Assembly (NCBI GenBank): GCA_963774765.1
Contig: CAVZGP010000009.1
Span: 434,001-498,000, forward strand
Source of the DNA: Sva-07 sp963774765
GTDB taxonomy: Bacteria > Actinomycetota > Acidimicrobiia > Acidimicrobiales > Ilumatobacteraceae
Reading direction: 5' to 3'
DNA: 64,000 bases
Shown: positions 18,080-26,739 of the stretch, piece by piece
Numbering within the stretch: position 1 is the stretch's first letter
How the letters are laid out: each line of letters begins with the position of its first letter
Made by a program: the position numbers and the translations under genes
Notes under the pieces: model-generated
What the model was told of the DNA's origin: nothing
Databases searched by the model: none
Seen by the model: only the letters and a program-made list of their open reading frames with translations

Positions 18080-19987
18080 CTATTCGGGGAAGTCGGCCGA
18101 CTCCTCGACCACGGCCTGACCCGCCACCTCGAAATCGACCCCAGCCGCGACACCCGACTTCTCGAACGGGTAGGTGCCGGGCGCGAGAGGGATGACGACG
18201 TTGCCGAGGTTCACGAGACCGGCACCGATGCTGATCCCGCCACCGTCGAGCATGGCGCCGGCCGCACCGCAGGTCATCGTTGCGATACCGCCCTCCATCT
18301 CCTCGGAGAACAGCGCAAGCGCGGGCTGGCCGTCGAGATCCTGCGGTGTGCCGACGATGGTGACGCGTCCGCCGGTCTGGGTGCCCGTGGCCAGGCCACA
18401 GCCGGGAATCTGGGCAGACAGCGCGATCTCGACACCGCCCTCACCCACCCATTTGCCGACGAGGTCCGGGTCGTCGCCGCTGTATTGGCCCATGAACAAC
18501 TTGCCGATCGTGACCGTGCCCCCGATCTGCACCTCGCCAGGCATGCGGTACGAGATGGTGCCGGTCAGTGTGAGGTCGATCGCGCCGGCCTCGATCTTCA
18601 CGACAACGGTCTTCTGGTCGACGCCACGTTTCGAGCGCGCCTCGAACGTGAGCGTCGCCTCGCCGGGGGCGGCCGGTGCGACGTAGGTGAACGTGGCCGG
18701 GTCGCCAGTCGCCTCGGGAGGGTCGATCGTGTCTCCCCCCGCCGTGACCTCCGCGGTGATCGGCAGCTGCAGCACCCGCTCCTCGTAGCGGTGTTCGACG
18801 GTCGCCTCAGCGTCGGTGCGTGAGCTCGGAGCGACGCTCGACGGCATGTCGACGATGAGCTCGATGCACTGCCCCTTGCTCCACCCCTCTTGCGCAGTCA
18901 ACAGGGCGAGTCCGGTGAACCATGTCGCGAAGTCGGAGGCACGTTGTGCCATCGCTGCATAGTCGTCCGACGTCGCGGTGCTGGAGGCCCGACCGACCGT
19001 CATCGAGTCGACAGTGGACCCATTGCCGGAAAACGATCGGTCGTCGATCGACCACGCCCCCTCGATGTACGAGGCGTCTGACTGAGTGCCGTCGGATGCA
19101 GTGGTGCGCGTTGCCTGGCTGGCATCGATGTCCGTCACCATCTCGGCGATCTTCGCGTCGTCGCCGACGATCGCTGCGCCCGTGGCCGTGAACTCGAGTT
19201 CGGACGAGACGACTCCCTTTCCGGGCACATCCATCGACAGATCGAACCGCATGAACATCTCGAAACCGGATTCGCCCGCTTCGTCGGGGCAGGCGTTGTA
19301 GCTGATCCGGATCTCGTAGCTGGCTCGCGGCGACCCCGCTGGCATCCCTGCCACCGGGTCGAGCTTGGCGGTCACCGTGATTCGGCTGCCACGCTGCTCT
19401 CGACTCATCTTGAACCCCTCGGACAGGGCGATGTCGGTGGGCCCGCTGTCACCGGGTCCGTCGTGCCTGACCAAGAGCGTCATGAAGATGCCGACGATCT
19501 TGAGTGCTCCGTCCACTCCCTCCTGCGACGGTGGTTGTGCCACAGGCATTGGTGCGACCGGACGGGCGTGTGTGACCGCGGCCGGAGAGGCGAACCCGGC
19601 GATGGTGACATCCGCGCCTTGCTCGGCGTCACCAGCGTCGGCGCTGTCGAAGATCGCCGACACCTGCGCTTCGACGTCCGCGCGGCGTTCCTCGGCCTCG
19701 GCGATCGACGCCGAGCCCGACTGGCGGAGCACTGCTTCATCGAGCGTGACACCGTGGGCGGCGAGGGCGTCGACGAACGCTGCCTCGACATGCTGCTGCA
19801 ACCGCAGACCTGCGCCGTCGTCAGGCGAGAGCGTGAGGCCGGACGCGTCCGGAACGAGTTGGCCCGGGCTCGACGGTGGGCTCTGCGTCGCCTGGCTGCC
19901 GTCGGTGCCGCTCCCACCCGATCCACCGCTGCACGCCGAGACCGCGACCGCCGCGAACACGAGCAACCCGCCAAGGCGGCGCTTCAT
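18080..19987 (-). CDS. Large putative lipoprotein of unknown function
   Basis: A 635-residue exported protein. MKRRLGGLLVFAAVAVSAC is a type II signal peptide with the lipidated Cys at residue 19, followed by a Gly/Ser/Thr-rich linker. No enzyme motif is visible. The middle (about residues 400-470) has an Ig-like stretch ending TFTYVAPAAPGEATLTFEA and the C-terminal 150 residues are Gly/Val-rich beta sequence with three cysteines. It may be a surface-anchored protein of the cell envelope. A TACTGT -10 box (19999-19994, minus) ends six bases before ATG 19987, again a leaderless layout. No homologue family recognised. Confidence 0.7.
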   Translation of the reverse strand: MKRRLGGLLVFAAVAVSACSGGSGGSGTDGSQATQSPPSSPGQLVPDASGLTLSPDDGAGLRLQQHVEAAFVDALAAHGVTLDEAVLRQSGSASIAEAEERRADVEAQVSAIFDSADAGDAEQGADVTIAGFASPAAVTHARPVAPMPVAQPPSQEGVDGALKIVGIFMTLLVRHDGPGDSGPTDIALSEGFKMSREQRGSRITVTAKLDPVAGMPAGSPRASYEIRISYNACPDEAGESGFEMFMRFDLSMDVPGKGVVSSELEFTATGAAIVGDDAKIAEMVTDIDASQATRTTASDGTQSDASYIEGAWSIDDRSFSGNGSTVDSMTVGRASSTATSDDYAAMAQRASDFATWFTGLALLTAQEGWSKGQCIELIVDMPSSVAPSSRTDAEATVEHRYEERVLQLPITAEVTAGGDTIDPPEATGDPATFTYVAPAAPGEATLTFEARSKRGVDQKTVVVKIEAGAIDLTLTGTISYRMPGEVQIGGTVTIGKLFMGQYSGDDPDLVGKWVGEGGVEIALSAQIPGCGLATGTQTGGRVTIVGTPQDLDGQPALALFSEEMEGGIATMTCGAAGAMLDGGGISIGAGLVNLGNVVIPLAPGTYPFEKSGVAAGVDFEVAGQAVVEESADFPE

Positions 19988-20002
19988 GTCGCGACAGTAC
20001 AA

Positions 20003-20058
20003 CTACTGTCCGTGACGCACAATGGCCGAGTTGCACGTCGCCGACGGCCCCGAGCGGC
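20003..20058. other. Short gap between lipoprotein gene and pheT, nothing recognised
   Basis: 56 bases that carry only the upstream part of the lipoprotein promoter region. No terminator for pheST with a clear stem was seen. Confidence 0.4.
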
Positions 20059-22425
20059 TCAGCTCCGCAGTTGGGCGCCAAGCTTCGTGGTCGCCGCCTC
20101 CACGCCGCGCCGGACGTCGGCAATGTCGGCATCGGTGAGGTTGCGATCCGCCGCCTGCAGGCGGACGCGGTACGCCAACGACCGGGTTCCTTCAGCAGCG
20201 CGCTCGCCGCGGTACACGTCGAACAGGTCGACGTCGACGAGCAGGTTGCCGGCGCCCTGGCGGACGGCCTTCTCGACCTTCTCGGCCGGGATGTCGTCGG
20301 GGACCACGAACGACAGGTCGAGGTCGCTCGACGGATACCGGCTCGTCGGCTTCCATTGGGTGGGCTTCGGCTCGCGGTCGAGGATCTGGTCGAGGTCGAG
20401 TTCGAGGATCGCCACTCGCTCGTTCACATCGAACGCCGCCAGCACGTCTGGCGCCACCTCGCCGACTGCGCCGAGCGGGTCCTTGCCGGCCTGCAACGTG
20501 GCCGATCGGGTCGCATGGAGGCCTGTGGGCACCTTCGACTGGTCGATGCGCGCCCCAGCGCCGAGGGCGTCGGCAAGCTCTCGCCACACCGCCATCGCCG
20601 CCGGCGCTTCCCTTCCGGCGAGCACCACCGTGAGGGCCTCGTACTCGCCGGGAAGCTCGCCAACGGCTGGTGGATAGACGTGCCCGATCTCGAACAACGC
20701 GACACCGGTGCGGCGATGCGACTCGTTGTAGGCGATCGCGCGCAGCAGTCCCGGCCGCAGCGAGGTGCGCAGCACGCTCTCCTCGGCGACGAGCGGGTTC
20801 GTGATCCGGAGGGCGTCCGATGGGAGGCCCACCTTCGCCAGCGTGTCGGGCGCGAGGAACGGGTTGGGCATCGCCTCGGAGATCCCGAGGCCGAGCAGCA
20901 CCTCGCGGGCCAGGCGACGTCGACGCTGACGAACGCTGAGTTCGCCATGCACCACGGACTTCGGCACGGTCTTGCCGAGGCGGTCGTAGCCGTAGTGGCG
21001 GGCGACCTCCTCGATCACGTCGACCTCCTCGGTCGAGTCGAGGCGCCAGCTCGGCAGGAGAACGTCTCTCGTGTCGCCGGCACCCGACACGGTGTAGCCG
21101 ATCGGGTCGAGCAACGGCGGCAGGTCGTCGGCGCTCAGCTCGGTGCCGAGGATCCGGTTGACGGCACTGATGCGCACCGGCACCGAACGGTGCTCGGCGG
21201 GGAGGGATGCGCTGCGAGTGTCGACGGCGCCGGCGTGCACGACCAGTTCAGGGCATGTCTCGCCGAGCAGTTCGATGAAGCGGGCGATCGCGAGCGGCAT
21301 GCCGTACGGATCGACACCGCGCTCGAAGCGTGCGGAGGCCTCGGATCGCAGGTTCGTGCGCGTGACGGACTGCCCGATCCCGACGAGCGAGAACCACGCC
21401 ATCTCCAGCGCGACGGTGGTGGTGGAGTCGCTGATCTCCGTGTCGAGTCCACCCATGATGCCGGCCAGTCCGATCGGCGTGTCGTTGGCATCGCAGATGA
21501 ACAGGTCATCGTGGGTGAAGGTGCGGTCCTCCCCATCGAGGGTCGTGAGGTGTTCGCCATCCTCGGCGAGACGGATCCGGAAGCCGCCACCGCCGAGCGT
21601 GGCGAGGTCATACGCGTGATTGGGCTGATTGAGCTCCAACATCACGTAGTTGCTGACATCGACGACGTTGCTGATCGGGCGCATCCCTGCCGCGGCCAGC
21701 CGACGCGCCATCCACTCCGCGGATGCCTTGACCTCGATGCCGGAGATCACGGTCGAGGTGAATCGGCCGCAGCGATCGCCGCCGACGATCTCGACCGGGG
21801 CCGCTCGTTCATCACCGGTGACGGTCAGCGTCGGAGACGGCGGACGGAACTCGACGCCGAGCTTCGCGGCGAGATCTCGGGCGATGCCGACGTAGCCCCA
21901 GCAATCAGGGCGATTTCGCGTGACATCGGCATCGATCAGCACGTCGATGCTGAGCCCGAGCGCTTCACCGTATGGACGTCCGAGCTGCACGTCCGGCGGC
22001 AGCACTCGTATGCCCGAGTGGTCGTCACCGAGGCCGAGCTCGCTGGCCGAGCACAGCATCCCTTCGGAGTCGATACCGAGGATGCCGCGCCGTTCGATCG
22101 TCATCCCGTTCGGCATCGTCGTTCCGAGCGTCGCAAGCGGAACGATGTCGCCTGCAGCCATGTTGAACGCGCCGCACCAGACGTGGCGCTCGTGGCCGTC
22201 GCCTGCGTCGACGTAGACGCGTTGCACCTTGGCGGCGTCGGGATGCTGCTCGAGCCTCAGGACCCGAGCGGTCACGACGCCGGGCACCGTCTCACCGACG
22301 GTGGTCACGGAGTCGACCTCGAGGCCGAGCGACGTGAGAGCCATCGCAACCTCGTGGACGTCGTCGACGTTCGTCGGGTCGCCGAAGTCGCCGTATTCGT
22401 TGAGCCAGGACAGAAGGATCTTCAT
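20059..22425 (-). CDS. pheT: Phenylalanyl-tRNA synthetase beta subunit
   Basis: The 788-residue large subunit of the alpha2-beta2 synthetase, with tRNA binding and editing roles. In order: MKILLSWLNEYG start, the OB-fold tRNA-binding domain (residues about 40-150, VVTARVLRLEQHPDAAKVQ), the B3/B4 editing domain (VSNYVMLELNQPNHAYD), the catalytic-like core (RVDVIEEVARHYGYDRL) and the C-terminal anticodon-binding FDX domain (SRYPSSDLDLSFVVPDDIP). ATG 22425 overlaps the pheS stop by one base (TGATG), so translation is probably coupled. Confidence 0.97.
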   Translation of the reverse strand: MKILLSWLNEYGDFGDPTNVDDVHEVAMALTSLGLEVDSVTTVGETVPGVVTARVLRLEQHPDAAKVQRVYVDAGDGHERHVWCGAFNMAAGDIVPLATLGTTMPNGMTIERRGILGIDSEGMLCSASELGLGDDHSGIRVLPPDVQLGRPYGEALGLSIDVLIDADVTRNRPDCWGYVGIARDLAAKLGVEFRPPSPTLTVTGDERAAPVEIVGGDRCGRFTSTVISGIEVKASAEWMARRLAAAGMRPISNVVDVSNYVMLELNQPNHAYDLATLGGGGFRIRLAEDGEHLTTLDGEDRTFTHDDLFICDANDTPIGLAGIMGGLDTEISDSTTTVALEMAWFSLVGIGQSVTRTNLRSEASARFERGVDPYGMPLAIARFIELLGETCPELVVHAGAVDTRSASLPAEHRSVPVRISAVNRILGTELSADDLPPLLDPIGYTVSGAGDTRDVLLPSWRLDSTEEVDVIEEVARHYGYDRLGKTVPKSVVHGELSVRQRRRRLAREVLLGLGISEAMPNPFLAPDTLAKVGLPSDALRITNPLVAEESVLRTSLRPGLLRAIAYNESHRRTGVALFEIGHVYPPAVGELPGEYEALTVVLAGREAPAAMAVWRELADALGAGARIDQSKVPTGLHATRSATLQAGKDPLGAVGEVAPDVLAAFDVNERVAILELDLDQILDREPKPTQWKPTSRYPSSDLDLSFVVPDDIPAEKVEKAVRQGAGNLLVDVDLFDVYRGERAAEGTRSLAYRVRLQAADRNLTDADIADVRRGVEAATTKLGAQLRS

Positions 22426-23438
22426 CAGAACTGCTCCAGGAATCGAATGTCGTCGGTGTACATCTCACGAATGTCGTCGACACCGTGACGCTCCTTGGCC
22501 ATGCGATCGATACCGAAGCCGAACGCGAAACCGCTCCACTCCTCCGGATCGAGGCCGACGGCGCGCAACACGTTCGGGTGCACCATGCCGCAGCCCCCGA
22601 GTTCGATCCAACCGCCGTCCGGGCGTTGGATGTCGAACTCCGCGGAGGGCTCGGTGAAGGGGAAGTAGCTCGGTCGCAGGCGCGACGTGAAGCCGGGGCC
22701 GAAGAACGCCTTGGTGAAGGCATCGATCGTGCCGGCCAGGTCGGCCATCGTGATGTCGCGGTCGATCACCAGGCCCTCGATCTGATGGAACACCGGCATG
22801 TGCGTCGAGTCCGGCGTGTCGCGGCGGAACACGCGCCCTGGTGCAACGATGTAGATCGGCGGCTCACTCTCGAGCATCGTGCGGATCTGGACGGGTGACG
22901 TGTGCGTGCGCAGCACCGTCGTGCCGGGTTCTCCACCCGGAGGGACATGGTCGACGAACAACGTGTCCCATTCACCTCGGGCGGGATGCCCGATCGGCAT
23001 GTTCAGGGCCTCGAAGTTGTGCCAGTCGGTCTCGACCTCCGGGCCTTCGGCGACTTGGAACCCGAGGCCGATGAACACGTCCTCCAGCCGTTCCCATGCC
23101 TGGGTGACCAGGTGAGCGTGACCGCGGGTCGGCTTGCCGACGAACTCGGTGAGGTCGAGCCGCTCGGCCTGGACACGCCCGGCGATCGCCTCGGCCCCGA
23201 GTGCATCACGACGAGCGTCGAGGGCATCGGTGACCGCCGTGAGCGCCTCGTTGATGGCGGCGCCGGCGGCCTTCTTGTCGTCGATCGATTCGAGCGACCC
23301 CAGCCGGGTCTTGAGCTGGGCGAGGTCGCCCTTCTTGCCGACGAGTCGTGGGGTGAGCGATGCGATGTCGTCGAGGCCCGTCGCCGTGGCGATCTGGGCG
23401 AGTGCGGCGTCGCGGGCGGCGGTGATGTCAGTGAGCAC
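22425..23438 (-). CDS. pheS: Phenylalanyl-tRNA synthetase alpha subunit
   Basis: The 337-residue catalytic subunit. The N-terminal coiled coil (residues 1-90, KKGDLAQLKTRLGSLE) binds tRNA; motif 2 is LRTHTSPVQIRTM and PGRVFRRDTPDSTHMPVFHQIEG, and motif 3 is GFAFGFGIDRMAKERHG. The start is GTG 23438 (MLTDITAARD) with GAAAGG seven bases upstream. It is the first gene of the pheST operon; the leader is described separately. Confidence 0.97.
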   Translation of the reverse strand: MLTDITAARDAALAQIATATGLDDIASLTPRLVGKKGDLAQLKTRLGSLESIDDKKAAGAAINEALTAVTDALDARRDALGAEAIAGRVQAERLDLTEFVGKPTRGHAHLVTQAWERLEDVFIGLGFQVAEGPEVETDWHNFEALNMPIGHPARGEWDTLFVDHVPPGGEPGTTVLRTHTSPVQIRTMLESEPPIYIVAPGRVFRRDTPDSTHMPVFHQIEGLVIDRDITMADLAGTIDAFTKAFFGPGFTSRLRPSYFPFTEPSAEFDIQRPDGGWIELGGCGMVHPNVLRAVGLDPEEWSGFAFGFGIDRMAKERHGVDDIREMYTDDIRFLEQF

Positions 23439-23775
23439 GTGGACCTTTCGTGGGCGTCGAACGAGGAACGATCAGGCGGAGACCCCGGACGAACGCTGGA
23501 GACGGCACAGGAGCGAGTGGCGTGTCCCCGGTTCAGCCGGGGCGTCGAAATCGCTGCAACTGTGTCTGCACGGGTGCGAGGTTAGCGCTCCGCCATCTCA
23601 ACCGACGTACAGGTTCTGTCGGGAATGCTCCAGCCCTGCCGCACGCTTGGCTCCATCGGCCCAAGGCCGAACGGCCGAACGGCCGAACGGCCGAGAGCGA
23701 ATCGGGTTGTTGGCCCTTGTCGGCAGCGGGGAGTTGGCGCACGATTGAGGCGTACCGAACGAAAGGAGACCGACC
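23439..23775. other. Non-coding gap: pheS leader hairpin and a tandem repeat
   Basis: No supported gene. On the minus strand the pheS leader has a 6-bp CCCCGG/CCGGGG hairpin (23526-23542); no T-box signature and no Phe-rich leader peptide were found, so its role as an attenuator is unproven. At 23665-23696 the octamer GGCCGAAC is repeated about four times in tandem. A ribosome-binding site AAAGGAG (about 23761-23767) for the next plus-strand gene ends the region. Confidence 0.5.
23665..23696. repeat. Tandem octamer repeat GGCCGAAC, about four copies
   Basis: Three exact copies of GGCCGAAC and a fourth GGCCGAGA follow head to tail. The unit is too short for a gene or a CRISPR and probably arose by slippage; each unit also contains a GGCC palindrome. 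Confidence 0.7.
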
Positions 23776-24282
23776 ATGTCGATGTCACCCCCTCCAGCGC
23801 CTCCGCCTGCCCCACCACCTCCGCCTGCCCCACCACCTCCTCCCCCGCCGATGTCAGGACCCACGCCCGCCGCGAGCGCTGGGCCCTCTCCGGCTCGGCT
23901 GACGATCGACCACCCCGAGCAACTGAACCGCGTCACGACCGGGGCCAACTTGGCCCTCCTCGCCGACAGCTATCCCTCCACCGTCGACGAGCGGATCGTG
24001 CACTTCGACATCGACGACCCCGACGATGTCGAACGCGACCTCAATCGATGGTTGCCGCTCGTGAAGTGGTTCCTGGCGATCCCGCACTTGCTGATCTTGT
24101 TCTGGTTGTGGATCGGTGCATTCTTCGCCGTCGTGTTCGCATGGTTCGCAATCCTGTTCACCGGTCGCTACCCAAGAGGACTTTTCGACGACGTCGTCGG
24201 CGTCGGACGGTGGAGCCCGCGGGTGTACGCGTATGCGTTACTGCTCGTCACCGACCGCTACCCGCCGTTCGAACTCCGCTGA
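23776..24282 (+). CDS. DUF4389 membrane protein with proline-rich N-terminus
   Basis: A 168-residue protein. Residues 1-40 are almost only proline and alanine; then NRWLPLVKWFLAIPHLL begins a hydrophobic stretch with two membrane segments (WFLAIPHLLILFWLWIGAFF and AVVFAWFAILF) and the family ending FTGRYPRGLFDDVVGVGRW to LVTDRYPPFEL, diagnostic for DUF4389. The family is found in actinobacteria, often with two copies of the domain; here only one is present. Function unknown. ATG 23776 has AAAGGAG at a good distance. Confidence 0.78.
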   Translation: MSMSPPPAPPPAPPPPPAPPPPPPPMSGPTPAASAGPSPARLTIDHPEQLNRVTTGANLALLADSYPSTVDERIVHFDIDDPDDVERDLNRWLPLVKWFLAIPHLLILFWLWIGAFFAVVFAWFAILFTGRYPRGLFDDVVGVGRWSPRVYAYALLLVTDRYPPFELR

Positions 24283-24286
24283 ACCC

Positions 24287-24674
24287 ATGGCAATCCGACT
24301 CGACCACACGATCATCCCCGCCGTCGACGGCGAACGCTCGGCCCGCTGGTTCAGCGAACTCTTCGATCTGGCTGACCCGATCCGTTTCAGCGTCTTCTGG
24401 CAGGTGACGACCGATGACGGGATCGACTTCGATTTCGACAGCTACGGGCCCGACGGGGCCTTCACCACCGGCCACTATGCGTTCCTCGTCGACGACGACG
24501 ACTTCGACGCGATCCTCGGACGCATTCGAGCCGACGGACTCGCCCACTGGGCCGATCCCGGACGGAACCGAGCGCGGAACGATCAACCGTCATGACGGCG
24601 GCCGCGGCGTCTACTTCGCCAGTCCCGATGATCACCTCTTCGAGATCATCACGGTGCCATACGGCGGCGGGTGA
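24287..24674 (+). CDS. VOC family protein, interrupted by a one-base frameshift
   Basis: The first part (from ATG 24287, MAIRLDHTIIPAVDGERSA to HWADPG) and the last part (GTINRHDGGRGVYF to EIITVPYGGG, ending 24674) are one VOC protein in two frames. Removing one A from AA at 24566-24567 restores a 128-residue protein with the normal junction GRTERGTINRHDGG. As read, the first frame stops at 24595 after 102 residues. The domain resembles extradiol-dioxygenase-like VOC proteins; substrate unknown. The stop overlaps the next GTG (GTGA). See the frameshift finding. Confidence 0.7.
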
Positions 24675-25231
24675 ACGACCGGGTTCGATGTCGCCCGATC
24701 GACAAGACTCGCGGTGTGCACATCGTGTACCACTTCAGCGAGGACGCGTCGATCGATCGTTTCGCGCCTCACGTCCCACGTTCGAACCCGGCGCAGCCAC
24801 CTGCGGTCTGGGCGATCGACGACGCCCACGCACCGCTCTACTGGTTCCCGCGGGAGTGCCCTCGCGTGACGGCATGGCCAAGGGTGCCCGCCGAGGTCGA
24901 CGGGTTCCGGTCGGCGTTGTGCACCACAGCGCTGCGGGTCCACGCCGTCGAACTCGGCTGGATCGACAGGATCCGAACGACTCGGTTGTTCCGGTACTCC
25001 TTCGATGCTGGACAGTTCGATCCCTGGCCGAAGGCAAGCGGGTACTGGACGAGCACCGACTCCGTCGTGCCGGTCGAGGTGGAGCCGATCCAAGATCTGC
25101 TCGAGGCACACGTACGTGCCGCCATCGAGTTGCGGGCCGTGCCGTCGCTCTGGCCGCTCCACGATGGCGTCCAGTCCGACGAGTGGGACTTCAGCATCGT
25201 CCGAATGCACAATGCGGTTGCGCGACCATGA
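24671..25231 (+). CDS. DUF6886 family protein
   Basis: A 186-residue protein. Diagnostic blocks are IVYHFSEDASIDRFAPHVP at the N-terminus, AVWAIDDAHAPLYWFPRECPRVTAWP, and the C-terminal LWPLHDGVQSDEWDFSIVRMHNA. Family function is unknown; members are small, stand-alone and widespread in actinobacteria and firmicutes. GTG 24671 overlaps the upstream stop; GTG 24716 (VHIVYHFSED), 45 bases later and closer to the family start, is an equally good choice giving 171 residues. Confidence 0.7.
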   Translation: MNDRVRCRPIDKTRGVHIVYHFSEDASIDRFAPHVPRSNPAQPPAVWAIDDAHAPLYWFPRECPRVTAWPRVPAEVDGFRSALCTTALRVHAVELGWIDRIRTTRLFRYSFDAGQFDPWPKASGYWTSTDSVVPVEVEPIQDLLEAHVRAAIELRAVPSLWPLHDGVQSDEWDFSIVRMHNAVARP

Positions 25232-25768
25232 ACCGGGTGATCCGCCGCGCCGGCGTGCTGGATCACGATGCAATCAAGCGCGTGGTTGCCGCCGCGTTCG
25301 GTTCCGATGCCGAGGCCGAGCTGGTCGAAAGAATTCGCACGTCGCCCGAGTACGAGCCGTCGATGGACCTCGTCGCCGAGATCGACGATCTCGGTGTGGT
25401 CGGCCACGTCATGATCAGCCGGGCGCTGCTGCGGACGTCCACGCCGAGCGACCGGTCGATCGTCATGCTGTCGCCGCTCGCTGTCGCACCCGCCGCGCAG
25501 GGCACCGGTGTGGGGGGAGCGCTCGTGCGGGCGGCCACGGCGATCGCCGACGAGCGAGGCGAGCCACTCGTCGTGCTCGAAGGGAACCCGGCCTACTACT
25601 CCCGGTTCGGCTTCGTCGCCGCGGCCGATCACGGCATCACGTTGCCGTTGCCCGAGTGGGCTCCCAGACGCGGCTGGCCAGGTCCTGTTGTTGTCGTCGT
25701 TCGACGCGACCGACGACACGTTGCGCGGCACGGTCGCGTATCCAGCCGCCTTCGACGGTCTCGACTGA
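25228..25768 (+). CDS. GNAT family N-acetyltransferase, interrupted by a one-base frameshift
   Basis: COG3153-type acetyltransferase. MLSPLAVAPAAQGTGVGGALV is the acetyl-CoA binding motif A and GEPLVVLEGNPAYYSRFGF is motif B. From about 25663 the reading continues in another frame (AGQVLLLSSFDATDD to YPAAFDGLD, stop 25768). Deleting one C of CCC 25663-25665 restores PEWAPDAAGQVLLL and a 179-residue protein. ATG 25228 overlaps the stop of the DUF6886 gene (ATGA), so the two are co-translated. Substrate unknown. Confidence 0.72.
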
Positions 25769-25818
25769 CGTTTCCGAGGAGTGACGTCACCGCAGGCCCG
25801 GCACGGCGTGACGCTGGG

Positions 25819-26511
25819 TCAGGTCGATGGGGTGCCCTGATGAAAGTCGAGGCGCCAACGGCCGCGTCGACGAATCCAGACCGATGCCCGCTGGCCCGTA
25901 CCCCTGGTCTCGATACTGCGATATGTGACGAGCGCTGCGTCAGGGCCGAGGGACCGAACCTCCATGTCGCTCAGTTCTGTCTCGATCGGGCCGATGTCGA
26001 CATCGAGGATCGCATCGCGGGTGTACCGACGCCCGGACCATCCGAACTCCGTGAACGTCTCGGTCAGGTGCTCGTCCATCCACGATGGGTCACCACGGGT
26101 GGCGTCGGTCCACATCGATCGTTCGAGTTCGAACAGCGTCGCCGTGGTGGCGTCGTCCACGGTCGTGATGTCGTCAGCCGCATCAACCGGTTCCGCCAGG
26201 CGCACTCGGTTGCCGTCGGGATCGGTGAGATCGATCTCTCGACCCCACGGTTGATCGTCGACGCCAACCCCGAACTCGACGCCCACCGCGTCGATGTCGT
26301 CGACCCAGATGTAGACGAGCCCGTGAGGGTTGGCATCACCGACGTGCTCAGAGAGGTGGATCTGCGCTGTTTCGCGACGGATCCCGACGTAGGCGGGCAG
26401 ATGCGGCTCGAAGCGATGCTCGAAGAGCTGTTCGAAGCCGAGCAGGCGGTACCAGGCAACAGCGCGCGAGGCGTCGGCAACTCGCAGGATCGGCACGACA
26501 TCGGTCGTCAC
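25819..26511 (-). CDS. Two-domain protein: VOC domain fused to SnoaL-like domain
   Basis: A 230-residue protein. Residues 1-115 are a bleomycin-resistance-type VOC domain (VPILRVADASRAVAWYRLLGF, RRETAQIHLSEHVGD, LVYIWVDDIDAV, WGREIDLTDPDGNRVRLAEP). Residues 125-230 look like a SnoaL/DUF4440 NTF2-like domain (LFELERSMWTDATRGDPSWM, FTEFGWSGRRYTRDAI, DAALVTYRSIETRG, WRLDFHQGTP). GTG 26511 overlaps the stop of the upstream 70-residue gene (GTGA). Both domains are small-molecule binding folds, which suggests a bifunctional or regulated enzyme; nothing more can be said. Confidence 0.72.
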   Translation of the reverse strand: MTTDVVPILRVADASRAVAWYRLLGFEQLFEHRFEPHLPAYVGIRRETAQIHLSEHVGDANPHGLVYIWVDDIDAVGVEFGVGVDDQPWGREIDLTDPDGNRVRLAEPVDAADDITTVDDATTATLFELERSMWTDATRGDPSWMDEHLTETFTEFGWSGRRYTRDAILDVDIGPIETELSDMEVRSLGPDAALVTYRSIETRGTGQRASVWIRRRGRWRLDFHQGTPST

Positions 26512-26720
26512 GGCCTCGCTCCGGTCGCGACGAAGGCGTAGCTCCATTCGCTCGGTGCGCCGTCGTCGATCAGAACGTAGATGCCGTCGTCGGTCTCGAA
26601 CTCGATCGCTGGAGGAAACGTCGCTGCCCGCCATCCTGTTGGCCCTCCCTGACACGGGATGAGCATCCGGTCTCCATCGTGCATCCGACGAGTCTGCTCC
26701 ATCCCGGGGACCGACGCCAT
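26508..26720 (-). CDS. Small conserved hypothetical protein
   Basis: Up to 70 residues. DRMLIPCQGGPTGWRAATFPPAIEFETDDGIYVLIDDGAPSEWSYAFV resembles a family of small actinobacterial proteins with the pattern IPCxGGP, FPPxxE and YVLxDDGPPxxWxYVFV; I know no function for it. The start may be ATG 26720 or an internal ATG (MEQTRRMHDGDRM or MHDGDRM). It overlaps the VOC-SnoaL gene by four bases and is divergent from the P-loop kinase gene with 19 bases between starts. Confidence 0.6.
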   Translation of the reverse strand: MASVPGMEQTRRMHDGDRMLIPCQGGPTGWRAATFPPAIEFETDDGIYVLIDDGAPSEWSYAFVATGARP

Positions 26721-26727
26721 CGTTGCC

Positions 26728-26733
26728 TACGCT
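26728..26733 (+). promoter_or_regulatory. -10 box TACGCT, leaderless promoter
   Basis: TACGCT ends six bases before GTG 26740, leaving no room for a ribosome-binding site. Confidence 0.5.
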
Positions 26734-26739
26734 CGATGC

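Noticed and set aside
19876..22488. An 870-codon open frame on plus
   Set aside because: It is the antisense of pheT; composition (Arg, His and Asp-rich, no motifs) is typical for high-GC shadow frames.
23439..23600. T-box riboswitch before pheS
   Set aside because: No T-box sequence (TGGNACCGCG) and no specifier stem seen; only a short GC hairpin.
23665..23696. CRISPR-like repeat
   Set aside because: The units are 8 bases, directly tandem without spacers; no cas genes in the window.
24287..26720. A horizontally acquired island of small enzymes
   Set aside because: No integrase, tRNA, direct repeats or visible shift in codon use; genes are ordinary actinobacterial families.
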